Positions 33,086 to 42,839 of a stretch of 64,000 nt of DNA are shown one piece after another. The stretch lies in the NCBI GenBank assembly GCA_014155875.1, contig JACEFZ010021371.1, positions 72,501-136,500 on the forward strand. The letters run 5' to 3'. The first letter of the stretch is position 1, and each line of letters begins with the position of its first letter. The translations under genes and the position numbers were made by a program. The notes beneath the pieces were generated by a model. That model did not search any database and had not been told where the DNA came from. It was given only the letters and a program-made list of their open reading frames with translations. Origin of the DNA: Cepaea nemoralis. Taxonomy: Eukaryota > Mollusca > Gastropoda > Stylommatophora > Helicidae.

Positions 33086-33646
33086 TGCCAATAGGTAATT
33101 TCTCTCATTGACTTATAAACAACTCGTTATGCTTTGAACAATGTGACGAATGATTAAGCGACTCCAAATGAAAACGATACTCACTCTTTTAATTCAAGTC
33201 GAGCGGAACAAATAATAGCGTACAGTTATCGGGTGATATTAAACTGCCCCCGAGATGTAGGAGCGGCGTTTAATTAATAAATGTTTCACACGAAAACTCC
33301 CTGCCTTGCCCCAATGTCCTCTTTGAGGTGCAAACTTGCCATTTCACAGTTCAGAGTTGCAGCGCGTCTAGGGTTTTCGAGTCCTGTCTTAAGTATCCAT
33401 TTGCCAATCGATCTTTCCTCCTGAATTCTATTCGCCTAAGCACGGAATCAGTCGCATACAGCGCTTCACACACGGCTCTCTGGAAGACACGTCCTTTCCT
33501 TTCGAATCACACACACAGAAAGTCCTTTGTTGTTCTGTGACGCTATATTCATTTCCAATGGTATCTTCCTTTCCTATTTGTCCATTTTTGTGCAGAACTG
33601 GGAAAATCCCATTCATGACTTTTGTGGAGTGTACCGTCATATGGCA
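33086..33646 (-). repeat. LTR-B right LTR (5' LTR in element sense)
   Basis: 561 bp, near-identical to 31308-31868. In element sense this would hold the pol II promoter. No clear TATA box was picked out by eye. Confidence 0.95.
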
Positions 33647-35256
33647 CCTTATTAGCGCTAGAGGACTGGTCAAAATCATGGCTAGTGAAGATAAGTGAGG
33701 AGAAAACAACATGCACAGTGTTCTCCCTCTCAAATAAAACTCAGCAACCTAAGCTGGTATTGAATGGAAAAGTATTGCGCCATGAAGAAAATCCAAACTA
33801 TCTAGGAGTCACCTTTGATCGTCGCCTGACATGGAAGACACAGGTTGAGAAAAATCGAACAAGAGCAAGGCAGAGAATGGCAATCATGAAAAAGCTTGCT
33901 GGTACAACGTGGGGAGCAGATGAGAAAGTTCTCAAGAAGTTATATACTGGACGGGTGAGGCCAGTACTGGAATATGGCATTGCAGCTTGGGCAACAGCAG
34001 CTAAGTCAAACTTTAACAAAATAAGTAGAGTCCAAAACCAAGGAATGCGAATCATAACTGGAAGCCTGAAGACAACGCCTATTAATGAACTAGAAAAGAT
34101 CACTTGTTTACAACCAATGCAGGATAGAAGAGATAGCAGAGCCCAGCAACAAGCAGAAAAATTTAGAAGATTGACAGACCACCCTATGTACAACAGATTT
34201 AATGGTTTTGGAAAGGGAAGACTGAAGCGTAGCAACTTTGTAGAAACTGCAAAACGAAGGATTAGGGCAGATCCTATACTTAACATATCAACAGTCAAGC
34301 CCATACACAATGCACACAACTTCCCAGCTTGGAGACAGCAGCAACTGCCTGAGATGATAGAAAACATTCCTGGTATTGAGAAAAAGAACACTCAGCATGA
34401 AACCGAAAGAAGAGAAATAACCCTAAACTACATAAAAGAACATTACCCAAGCAGGAATTGGACCCATGCATATACAGATGGATCAGCCAAAAATTCAATA
34501 GAGAATGGAGGAGGAGGAATTCTCCTAAATTTAAAAAATGGAGTGAAAAAAACACATTCAATGGCAACTGGAAAATTTTCAAGTAACTTCAAAGCGGAGG
34601 TAGAGGCTTTGAAAACTGCAGCAGAAATGCTCCTGATGGAGGAAAATAAAGAGAAGCAAATAGCTATCTTCACAGATGCAAAGTCAGCTGTCTCAATACT
34701 GAAGAGCAATAACAGCACAGAACTAACTGACCTAAGAGCAGCACTCCATGGTCTATGCCAGAAATCCAAAAAAGTTGTAATACAGTGGATCCCATCACAT
34801 TGCAGTATACCTGGAAATGAAGAGGCTGACAGACTGGCAAAAGAGGGCGGACGACTACCACAGCCTGACATAGACATAACCTATAATGAGGCAAAGAGGT
34901 TGATAAAAAGCACTTATAGAACCAAATGGGAATCTGAGCATCCAGGCCATCAGAAGGATGATGCATATTACAAACTCGACCGAAGAGAACAAGTAGCAAT
35001 CTTCAGACTCCGCACAGGACATAACAGGCTGAAATACCACTTGTTCAATAAACTAAAGATAGGAGATACTGATGAATGTAATTGTAGAACTGGAAAAATG
35101 ACAGCAAAACATTTGCTGCAGGATTGCCCAACGTATGCAGAACAGAGAAAGATATTTTGGCCCACACCTGCTTCATTTGAGGACAAGCTCTATGGAGATA
35201 TCAACAAGCTCAAGTTGACCGCAGCTTACTTTAACTACATACAGGTTGACATTTAA
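33647..35256 (+). pseudogene. LINE-I RT end, RNase H and C-terminal motif (after LTR-B)
   Basis: In register with 29061-31307 after the duplicated CCTTA. About 535 codons, no stops: LEDWSKSWLVKISEEKT (RT thumb), NPNYLGVTFDRRLTW, RPVLEYGIAAWATAA and VQNQGMRIITG. Then RNase H at about 34470-34860: YTDGSAKNS (D), FKAEVEALKTAAEML (E), IFTDAKSAVSIL (D) and WIPSHCSIPGNEEADRLAKEG (H, N, D), so all catalytic residues are visible. It ends with a Cys/His motif CNCRTGKMTAKHLLQDC (about 35080-35130) usual for I-type LINEs. TAA at 35254. Intact by itself, but cut from its start by LTR-B. Confidence 0.93.
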
Positions 35257-35277
35257 AGGTGCATGAAGACCCAGAGG

Positions 35278-35560
35278 CATGAAATGAAATATTGCTTGGA
35301 TAGCAAATCCATTATGTGGAAAGTCCAAATCGAAAGCTCGCTGTGTGGGCTTCATAAAAGGTGGAAAAGTGTCCTAGTGGCACGAAATGGAATATTGCTT
35401 GATAGCAAATCCATTACGTGGAAAGTCTGAATCAAAAGCCCATTGTGTGGGCTTCATAAAAGGTGGAAAAGTGTCCTAGTGGCATGAAATGGAATATTGC
35501 TTGGATAGCAAATCCATTACGTGGAAAGTCCGAATCGAAAGCTCACTGTGTGGATGTCAT
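35278..35560 (+). repeat. About 102-bp tandem repeat in the LINE-I 3' UTR
   Basis: Units beginning CATGAAATG(G)AATATTGCTTGG at 35278, 35381 and 35483 with GCAAATCCATTA(C/T)GTGGAAAGTC inside; 2.7 copies. A related single unit is at 2900-2960 in the LINE-I derivative. Confidence 0.9.
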
Positions 35561-36011
35561 CTGCAGACTGCATACTTCTGGTTTCCGGAAGAACAGCCTA
35601 TGGTGAACGGAAGGCCCAATATACGGAAGTGAGGCTAAGCAGCCATGTGCAGGACGTGACGATTCCTTGGGTGAGCCCAGTACCAGAGCGCTATGTATCG
35701 GCTCTGCAAGTATGGAAGCCTCCTTGGATGGCGGGGAATGCCCATGGTCTGCCCCTGCCTTCCCTTGAGGGCTGACCAGGATCTTTGGCTGTTCTATATG
35801 GACCAGCTGGGATGGGGGATAACACCACAACAGTGAGAGTCAAACGTCCTAAGAAACCCCCGGGAAGGTTAACCCGGTCAACAAATGCCCGCAGAAGTCG
35901 GATGTGTCGGCCTAACGGCGCAGGAACGCAGCTCTGCTGTAAACAGACACAACGCAATCACATCCGAAAAAAAACTCCGGATGAACGAAGAAGAAGAAGA
36001 TCCATAGTTTC

Positions 36012-36274
36012 TTCTCAACAAATGCCTCCTCTTGTTATCCACTTGAGATCGAGTACACTTGCATCCAAATATCCAATCGCCACACGAATTTGGATCCACA
36101 AAAGGAAAACACGTCTAGTCTTGAAAATGGCACCACAGCTTATCTTTCTTTGTTGTCCTGTGACGTATCTCATCTCCCTTAGTTTCTTTGTGCACTAACT
36201 ACTTTGGTGCATACTTAGGAAAAATCCCTTTATCCTCTCTCTGCATCCTGTGTTGCTGTAATAGCTATCTGACA
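36012..36274 (-). repeat. LTR-A left LTR, inner part
   Basis: Continues the LTR broken at 28670. Contains TTTGTTGTCCTGTGACG and ends GCTATCTGACA against TTATGCCCC. The right LTR has the same end as ...CTATCTGGCA. Confidence 0.8.
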
Positions 36275-36302
36275 TTATGCCCCCCCCCCCCCCCCCCCCC
36301 CC
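36275..36302 (-). promoter_or_regulatory. LTR-A polypurine tract, expanded to a poly-G run
   Basis: On the minus strand a G run (36279-36302 region) then CATAA lies at the LTR edge, where LTR-B has AGGAGGGGGCATTA. The run has probably grown by slippage or during reverse transcription. Confidence 0.65.
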
Positions 36303-36323
36303 GCCAGACTAAATGATAACATC

Positions 36324-36325
<2 letters not shown>

Positions 36326-36410
<85 letters not shown>
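36326..36410. repeat. (TA)n microsatellite
   Basis: About 42 TA units inside LTR-A, followed by CACACATATA. Confidence 0.95.
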
Positions 36411-36420
<10 letters not shown>

Positions 36421-36532
36421 GAACCTGTACTTACTAAACTATGCCTAATAGCATTACTGACAACACAAGTTATCAATTGCTGAGTACGACGTTATGGTTC
36501 CTGTTAATAACCCTTAAATAAAAAAATAATAT

Positions 36533-36712
36533 GACGGGCACGCCCATCAGTTCAAACCCCCATTGAACGTCGTGTGGCCGGCCGGCCCATGCGGAGGCCG
36601 GTCCAACTAATATAACATTAGTCCCTAACTTGTCCAAATGAACAAGTGTCCTCACTCTAGGTCAAAACCCCGAGTTGTGGACGAGGGTAGTAATAGGTAC
36701 CACGCAGTCTGT
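36533..36712 (-). ncRNA. Covarying hairpin cassette, LTR-A copy
   Basis: Counterpart of 32031-32205: GTTCAA/TTGAAC (36550-36555/36563-36568); CCGGCC/GGCCGG (36582-36587/36596-36601); ACTAAT/ATTAGT (36606-36611/36617-36622); ACTTGT/ACAAGT (36628-36633/36642-36647); GTCC...GGAC (36648-36651/36679-36682) with inner GGT/ACC. The first, second and fourth stems changed on both sides relative to LTR-B; the second shares no stem base pattern with TGATC/GATCA yet pairs fully. That is compensatory change. Loops (ACCCC) and linkers are conserved. Confidence 0.75.
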
Positions 36713-39064
36713 ATCAGTTGCTGATCCTTGTTGTCGCTGGTTATGTATATATCTTGAGTTAATTTTTTTTTTCTTCTTTTCATTAAATGGCTGCAGGTGA
36801 GGTAGACTCTGTCGCTGTACACAGTGCTAGCCTAAGAGATATTTCTATTAGCATCAAGTGTAACTTGTTGTAGTGGATATTCTAAAACATGATTGATACA
36901 TATCAAATTCAAATGATAATTGTTATCAATTATTGAACCATTACTTAACGACTTTAACTATTCTAATATGATAATTACCAATTTAACAGAGTTAACTATT
37001 AATTAATTAATTATTTACATATATACATATTTATACACACTATAATATTTACATATTAATCCTATCATGTCAATCACACAATTGTATCTACTTAAAATAC
37101 TTAGTTTGTGAATTCCTTCGGAATATCGTAATTATTCGGATCTTCATATCCACGAAGCAAAACAATGTTCCGTCGTCCGATCAATGAACCCGAACAAGGA
37201 AAAGGTTTCGTCGTCCGAACAAATAACGCTTGGCTAGCGGACAACCTAAAAGTATCAGTCCTCTCAACGTTTGACGAGAGTACAAGTTCTGTTCTTCTAG
37301 CATATGAAGTATGCGGGAATTGATAGTTGCAATATGTCCCAACATAAGTCACTTCCTCATTTCATGGCGTCTCTGCCAACAATGAAAAATACGCATATGT
37401 ATCTATCTGACTACACTCTATAATAATTAACGTATCTTATTTCTACTTGTTGGTTGCTATGTACATTGCTATTTAACCAAGTGCAATCTGTAACATATAT
37501 ATTAAATTTTTCTAACATCCTATGAACAATACATATAAATATTAAGAACAAAAGTGAACAACTGTGAAGCAGACCTATCTATTTACAATCGACTAAGAAG
37601 ATCTTTAAGAATATTCTTCTTGACTAGAATCTAGCAGATCATAACTATAGTCTTGCTCAGAATAATCATAAATCTCAAAGACACAAGACTTCTAAGAAAT
37701 AAACCAGAAATATAATATAACATTCTGATTCCACAAGAATAAATATTTAAACCAAGTAATATTCATAAAATTATTAATGTTCTCTAATAAAAATATAGTT
37801 GACAACAATTATCTGAAGACTAGAGAACCGAAATATTTTCTAAGACGAATTGTAGACCTATGAGACAGTGTGAACCATTCTGAAAAGTATAGATTCATAT
37901 CAGAGAAAATTGGAATTCTAAGTAACAAGACCCTAATGTGTCTGAAGTGTACTATGTGTGTTGATGTGATTATCTAACATTCTCATTCATCCCATTTTAT
38001 TTTTCTTTATTTTTATAATTGACACCCTAGGCCTAGCGCCTGTCATTGATTTCTGAAGTAAACTTGATAATGGCGGTGTATAATAATCATAGATACTTTG
38101 CTTTGCCACAGTATGTTGCTCGCTGTTGTGAGATGTGTATCGTCCACGTCCAGTAGCGTATGATGTGACAATCTAGAATGTGTTGTCGTTTAGAATTAGA
38201 TGAAAGTAACTCTCTTCTCATCTATGCTGAGTCGTACTTCTGTGTATCGATGCTGATAGATAAAACTCCTGGAGACAGATAATTCTCCACGTACTACCAT
38301 AAGCTTCTTTGACAATCACCAATGTGCGTCGTATTCTGCTGAGAGTGCTAACAATTGTCCAATCACTGCACTTTGGGAATAACAGAGCAGTGGAACTGTT
38401 CCAGTGGATAACAAAGACACCTTCCTTTGTGACAGCAATCCGAAATATGTCTACTTTGGTCTCCACTGACTATTACAATACGTGTCAGGACGTATGACTG
38501 CTTCTTATAACTTATATTGTCAATGTTTATGCTCGACAATCCAAACATGAGTAACATTTCTTAAATTACTTTCACTTCTTCAAAATGTACAGCAACATAC
38601 TATTTCATCTTTAGGACAGCGCTGCGTTATCCTGCATGTTTCAATTGGTGCATGTGTAAGTGCGCAGTTCTTTCCTTGATGTGCAACTGTTGCTAGAAGT
38701 ATTTTGGCTAACGGCGTTGTTGTTATTTATTCAGGTCTGGCACGTAAGATCTCGGTGTATGATGGCAGATATAAGAGGTATATTAAACTTCCTCTTACCT
38801 TATGTAGGCCCTTCTGAAACAACGATATCCTTGCAAATTATTTGCGATGTTTGCACTGTGTTTTCAAGTGTGGACACTCCAGCGTTCAATTGGACGTTAT
38901 AATTTCCGGCGAGTGTCGCGTGGTGAGTCTCACTGAATTCCGGTGTGTAAACTTTCTTTCCGTGCACACCTTTTGGCTTGATTATGTGCAATCTATTTAC
39001 TTCTTTTGTCGATTGTGGTGGGAGCAATGTTGTAAATCACTTGGCCCGAGAAGAGTCCCCCATG
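36713..39064 (-). other. LTR-A interior, no domains recognised
   Basis: AT-rich. Two short minus-strand frames (37352-37101, 83 codons; 38466-38218, 82 codons) show no family motif and are not called as genes. The last bases before the right LTR, read on the minus strand, are CATGGGGGACTCTTCTCGG, where a primer-binding site beginning TGG would be expected; the tRNA was not identified. Confidence 0.6.
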
Positions 39065-39137
39065 TGCCTCAATGCAGATCCATTTAAGCTGTGCCATACT
39101 ATAGGATATCCTTTGTTGCTGTAATAGCTATCTGGCA
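39065..39137 (-). repeat. LTR-A right LTR, internally deleted
   Basis: 73 bp joining the two ends of the LTR (TGCCTCAATG... to ...ATCTGGCA); about 580 bp are missing relative to the left LTR. Followed by CCGGT (39138-39142). Confidence 0.8.
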
Positions 39138-40490
39138 CCGGTCTACCATTGATATGATATTCTCATTATGACAAATGCAAGAAAAATGCTGTGAACAGAA
39201 TCAACCACTGTTTATTGCCTTCATCGACCTCACAAAGGCATTTGATTTTGTCAGTCGTGAGGGTCTGTTCAAGGCACTAAAGAAGATTGGCTGCCCACCA
39301 ACTCTTCTGTCCATTGTGGAATCGTTCCACACAGGCATGAAGGGTATAATCAAGTTTGATGGTGCAACTTCTGAAGAGTTTGAAATCAAGAGTGGAGTTA
39401 AGCAAGGCTATGTACTAGCTCCCACCCTCTTTGGAATATACTTTTCACTTCTACTGAAATATGCATTTCGTGATCAGGATGGTGGTATATACATTAACTC
39501 ACGCTCAGATGGCGGCCTCTACAATGCTTCGAGATTGAAGGCCAAGACCAAAATTAGGAGGGTACTGATCAGACAGTTGATGCTGCAGTTACGACCCACT
39601 CTGAGGAAGAATTACAATGTCTACTGTCTGCATTCTCCAATGCTTGTTCTGAATTTGGTTTAACAATTAGCAAAAAGAAGACACAGATTATGTCACAAGG
39701 TGCACATGGGGTACCATCAATCTTTATTAAAGACGCCGAACTAGAGATGGTAGACCATTTTACATATCTAGTATCAGTGGTAAATAGCAAATTATCCCTA
39801 GATCAGGAAATCAACATTTGGATTGGTAAAGCAGCAACAACAATGAACAGGTTAAGAAAAAGAGTCTGGGAGAACAGGAAGCTTACTGCCAAAACAAAAG
39901 TCCTTGTCTATCAAGCCTGTGTCCTAAATACTCTTCTTTGTGGCAGTGAAACCTGGACAACTTACTCACACCAAGAGAAACGTTTAAACAGCTTTCATAT
40001 GCGGTGTCTGCGAAGAATTCTTGGTATTAAGTGGCAAGACAAAATCACAAATATTGAAGTATTGGAAAGATCAGGTTGTGTGACAGTTTATTGCATGCTC
40101 AGTCTTCGTAGACTTAGATGGATAGGACATGTTAGGAGGATGGATGATGGTAGAATACCAAAGGACATCTTTTTTGGTGAATTACAGATGGGTAAGAGAT
40201 CTCAGGGTCTACTACTATACAAAGATGTGTGTAAATGGGACATGATTGATACAGGCATTGATAATGCACATTGGGAGCAAGTCGCAGCTGAACGTGTTGC
40301 AAGGACGGCAAACATCAGAAATGGAATAAAGACAAAGGAGAAAATTATTGCAGATAAGTCACACATCGAGCATGTGAGACATAAGATGGTGCATGATGGT
40401 GGAAATGACCATGTGTTCACATGCACCCACTGTGAACGAACATTTACAGCGTGAATTGGCCTTATCAGTCACATTCGCTACTGCCATAGG
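39138..40490 (+). pseudogene. LINE-Zn copy 2, RT palm to C2H2 finger
   Basis: Resumes after LTR-A: MQEKCCEQNQPL, motif A AFIDLTKAFDFV (39208-39250), motif B SGVKQGYVLAPTLF with C replaced by Y (39395), a frame break near 39560 that removes the normal FADD reading, then 39690-40452: VDHFTYLVSVVNS, LLCGSETWTTYSHQEKRLNSFH, KWQDKITNIEVLERS, GHVRRMDDGRIPKD and the finger CTHCERTF. A stop (TGA, 40452) interrupts just before IGLISHIRYCH. The same C-terminal finger is intact in copy 1. Inactive. Confidence 0.88.
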
Positions 40491-40689
40491 TAAAAGTTAT
40501 TATGCCTTTTTGAAGCACAAACTATCGTCTGTCAAGACGGCAAGGTGCCAATGTATAGATCTGCTGTTACCTTCTAGCAAGGGTCTGCCTCACTCATATT
40601 TGAGAGTCCATTTTTTAAAAATCATTCTTTATTCTTTCTGTTATTTTTCATCATAAGAGAAATGTATATAGTGAAGATGTATATGATGC
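40491..40689. other. LINE-Zn 3' flank, nothing else recognised
   Basis: T-rich sequence after the finger; probably the 3' UTR of LINE-Zn. Confidence 0.35.
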
Positions 40690-40890
40690 TAACAGACACA
40701 GTTCTGTGCATGTGCTGGAGGGATAAGTGAAGGAAAACAGGCAAGAGGAAGACAATGTTTTAAAAGGGTGAACAACATTAAAAAGTGGACTGGAAGAAGT
40801 CTGCATGAACGAACTATAGGGATGCAGAACAGAGGATGTTGGAGAATCATTACAGACAACCTTCACTATGGATATGCCACTTGGTGATGA
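40690..40890 (+). mobile_element. Short LINE 3' end, (TGA)n tail
   Basis: Translation shows GKQARGRQCFKRVNNIKKWTGRSLHE and CWRIITDNLHYGYAT, the C-terminus style of RTE-like proteins, ending GGTGATGATGATATT (40882 onward). Related to LINE-H or RTE-A; exact family unclear. Confidence 0.55.
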
Positions 40891-41104
40891 TGATATTATA
40901 CTTATATTTTAGTTGAATTTGTTATCAGACTTTATTTTCCAGTAACCTCTTGTTTCAATGCTTAGTGCTAATTGATAAATGTTCATGTAACAAAGATTGA
41001 TTGTCCAGTAATAACTCTGAGTGTTAGCTTGTGACGCTTTCAGTCCGAGAAAATTTTGCAGTAGATGTCCAAGAGGTGAAACTTGAGAATAGTGTAAATA
41101 ATCC
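40891..41104. other. Unassigned spacer
   Basis: Nothing recognised on either strand. Confidence 0.4.
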
Positions 41105-41600
41105 AGCATCTTTTCTTAACCTCTTGATTCACTGGTATTTGTTCAGTTCTCTACTCGAGCTCCACGTTAGTGATTCTGTCATGCCATTTTAGTCCTTCTA
41201 GGCAACCAGAATGAAAATAAATAGCATGATGCTATTTTCTGCACATATTGTCTTTTTCTTCTTCCTTTGCTATTGATCCTCCAATGGGACATATCCCTCA
41301 ACCAACTCACTACAAGTCATTCTATCCTTAGCTATCCCATACAGCTCTGTCTACGTTCATCCCATCTGTTTAACTTCTGTCTCTACTTCTCTTCTATGTG
41401 TGTTTTAGGTCTTCTTTTGTTTATGTGGATTCCGGACAAAGGCCTTTTAGTATACTATTCTCAGGTTTTCTCAGTATATTTCCTTGTCAGTGTCAGCATC
41501 TTTTCTTCTCCTCTTGATTCACTGATATTTGTTTAGTTGCTTCTATGAGCTCCACATTGGTAATTATGTCATCCCATTTTAATCCTTCTGTTTTGTCTAC
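41105..41600 (-). pseudogene. LINE-E 3' end with internal duplication
   Basis: The minus strand gives FGIHINKRRPKTHIEEKLRQK, WDERRQSCMG.LRIE and LRDMSHWRINSKG, matching the end of the LINE-E copy at 16500-16740. The block CAGCATCTTTTCTT...CTCTTGATTCACTG occurs at 41106 and 41493, so about 387 bp are duplicated in tandem. Confidence 0.65.
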
Positions 41601-41604
41601 AAGG

Positions 41605-41870
41605 TGTGGACTGCACCTGGCCCTGCAGCCAGCAGGGTTAGGATCGGCTAGCCTCTCCCAGGAGGGGTGAAAAGTTAAAATTAGTAGCCTGTCAATGACC
41701 CGCAGACTACAAAGTCAACCCCACCTCCACATGGTGTAGACCGGGAAACCATGACCGCGAGGTCATGGGCTAACAGGGATATGGCTCGCCATAGGGGACA
41801 GACGCCCTATGGTCAGATTTTTGCCATAAACCTGTGACTGGCCTAGCAAGCCGGCAGGGGATCTTCATAC
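41605..41870 (+). mobile_element. LINE-G leader (5' part)
   Basis: GC-rich sequence (GTGGACTGCACCTGGCCCTGCAGCC ... AAGCCGGCAGGGG) ending at the TSD GATCTTCATAC (41860-41870). After removal of the RTE-D insert it joins AACTTGTAGAAAAACT at 42851, which leads into the LINE-G endonuclease. Assigned as leader by position only. Confidence 0.5.
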
Positions 41871-42839
41871 TCATTCAGTAGCATGTCCTTTGCAGAACCT
41901 CGCTCCTATAACAACTTTCCAGAAAACCTCTCGATCATAAGCAAGATTTCCCGCGTCTGATACACCCATCTGGAGATCATCCGCCACATCCTGCACCCAT
42001 CTTCTCTTTGGCCTTTATCTTCCTCTCTTCCCAGGCATATACCCCTCCATTATTTTTCTCTCCAAGCTTTTGTGATGTTTCAAGTGACCAAAAGTATTTC
42101 AATTTTCTTTGTTTTATCGTCTTTAATAGCCAATCTTCTTTAATATTCAGCTCTTGAAGTATTGATGCATTTGTTCTTTTCTTTACCCATGATATTCTTA
42201 TAACTCGTCTATAACATTTATATTCAAAGACATTTATGCGCTGTTCAGCTTGGTTAGTAAGTGTCCAGGTCTCACAGGCGTGTGTTGCAATGGGAAAGAT
42301 GCATGCTCTTAAAAATCTAATTTTTGTAGTTCTGTCTGTCCCATTCCATAATTTATTCAGTTGTTTTAGTCTTTGAAGAGCAATTGATAGTCGTCGTTTA
42401 ATTTCTTTCATTGTGTCACCGTTGTTGGTAATCAATGACCCAAGATATTCACAATTTTCCACCACCTCCAATTTTTCCTCACTAACATATGTTTCTTTCT
42501 CCATAGTGGTTTTATCTGTATGCATTATCTCTGTTTTTGCAATGTTAAGATACAAGTTGTGATTTTCACTATTCAATTGCGTTGAGGCTATTAGATTTTC
42601 TATACCAGTCTGTGTTGTGGATAGCAATACTGTATCATCAGCATACCGAATCTCTGGTATGTCAAGACCACCGATATTTAGAGCATCATATAGCTCCCTA
42701 TTTATATCATCTCTTACATTTCTCATTATATTTTCGGCGTACAGGTTAAACAAATAGGGGGACAGCACACATCCCTGGCGGACTCCTTGCTTGATGTCAA
42801 ACCAATCTAATGTCTCGCCATCTATTCTAACCGCTGCTT
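41871..42839 (-). mobile_element. RTE-D LINE, 5' truncated, 11-bp TSD
   Basis: Flanked by GATCTTCATAC (41860-41870 and 42840-42850). On the minus strand it starts just before RT motif B and ends in a TGAATGA tail. It lies antisense within LINE-G. Confidence 0.92.
41977..42839 (-). pseudogene. RTE-D RT C-terminal half, open frame
   Basis: A continuous frame of about 288 codons: DQAAVRIDGETLDWFD, motif B KQGVRQGCVLSPYLF, motif C IRYADDTVLLSTT (42645-42607), VVENCEYLGSLITNNGDT, IFPIATHACETWTLTNQAEQRINVFEYKCYRR and TIKQRKLKYF. It lacks the endonuclease and RT motif A, so it cannot be active, but no stop has accrued: a young truncated insertion. The methionine at 42852 lies in flanking sequence and is not a native start. 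Confidence 0.88.

Larger units (their letters stand above)
31308..33646 (-). mobile_element. LTR-B: young 2.3-kb LTR retroelement without genes
   Basis: Flanked by CCTTA (31303-31307 and 33647-33651), with two 561-bp LTRs (31308-31868, 33086-33646) starting TGCCAATAGG and ending CATATGGCA. By eye the LTRs differ at one position (31751 region: TATTCGTTTC versus TATTCATTTC), so insertion was recent. On the minus strand AGGAGGGGGCATTA directly precedes the left LTR, a good polypurine tract, giving minus orientation. After the right LTR (minus reading) TAAAGATGGGATGCTCG could hold a primer-binding site starting TGGG; the tRNA was not identified. The 1,217-bp interior has no coding domains, so it must be mobilised by a related autonomous element. 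Confidence 0.93.
28671..35997 (+). mobile_element. LINE-I: full-length non-LTR retrotransposon, 14-bp TSD
   Basis: Flanked by AGATCCATAGTTTC (28657-28670 and 35998-36011). Layout: a 390-bp leader with a 118-bp tandem repeat, one long coding region (endonuclease, RT, RNase H, terminal Cys/His motif) split by LTR-B, a 740-bp 3' UTR with about 102-bp tandem repeats, and a GAAGAAGAAG tail. No separate ORF1 is seen. The RNase H after the RT points to the I/Jockey-group lineage, most like the I clade. It has relatives at 2304-3963 and 22257-22400. Apart from LTR-B, no frame breaks were found, so insertion and interruption are probably recent. Confidence 0.93.
28279..39137 (-). mobile_element. LTR-A: LTR retroelement without recognisable genes, interrupted by LINE-I
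   Basis: Bounded by TGCC...GGCA and the 5-bp TSD CCGGT (28274-28278 and 39138-39142). The left LTR is about 655 bp (28279-28670 plus 36012-36274), split by LINE-I. The right LTR (39065-39137) keeps only both ends: TGCCTCAATGCAGATCC...ACTATAGGATAT joined to TTGTTGCTGTAATAGCTATCTGGCA. Reading the minus strand, a G-rich run followed by CATAA directly precedes the left LTR, as a polypurine tract precedes a 3' LTR, so the element is minus-strand. Its 2.8-kb interior (36275-39064) shows no gag, protease, RT or integrase, so it looks non-autonomous. Confidence 0.85.

Noticed and set aside
33798..35040. Several 60-200 codon minus-strand frames opposite LINE-I
   Set aside because: Shadows of the conserved RT/RNase H frame on the + strand; Phe/Leu/Ser-rich antisense composition.
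36713..39064. Short minus-strand frames inside LTR-A as gag or env remnants
   Set aside because: No protease, zinc knuckle, RT, integrase or signal/transmembrane pattern was visible; a profile search would be needed.
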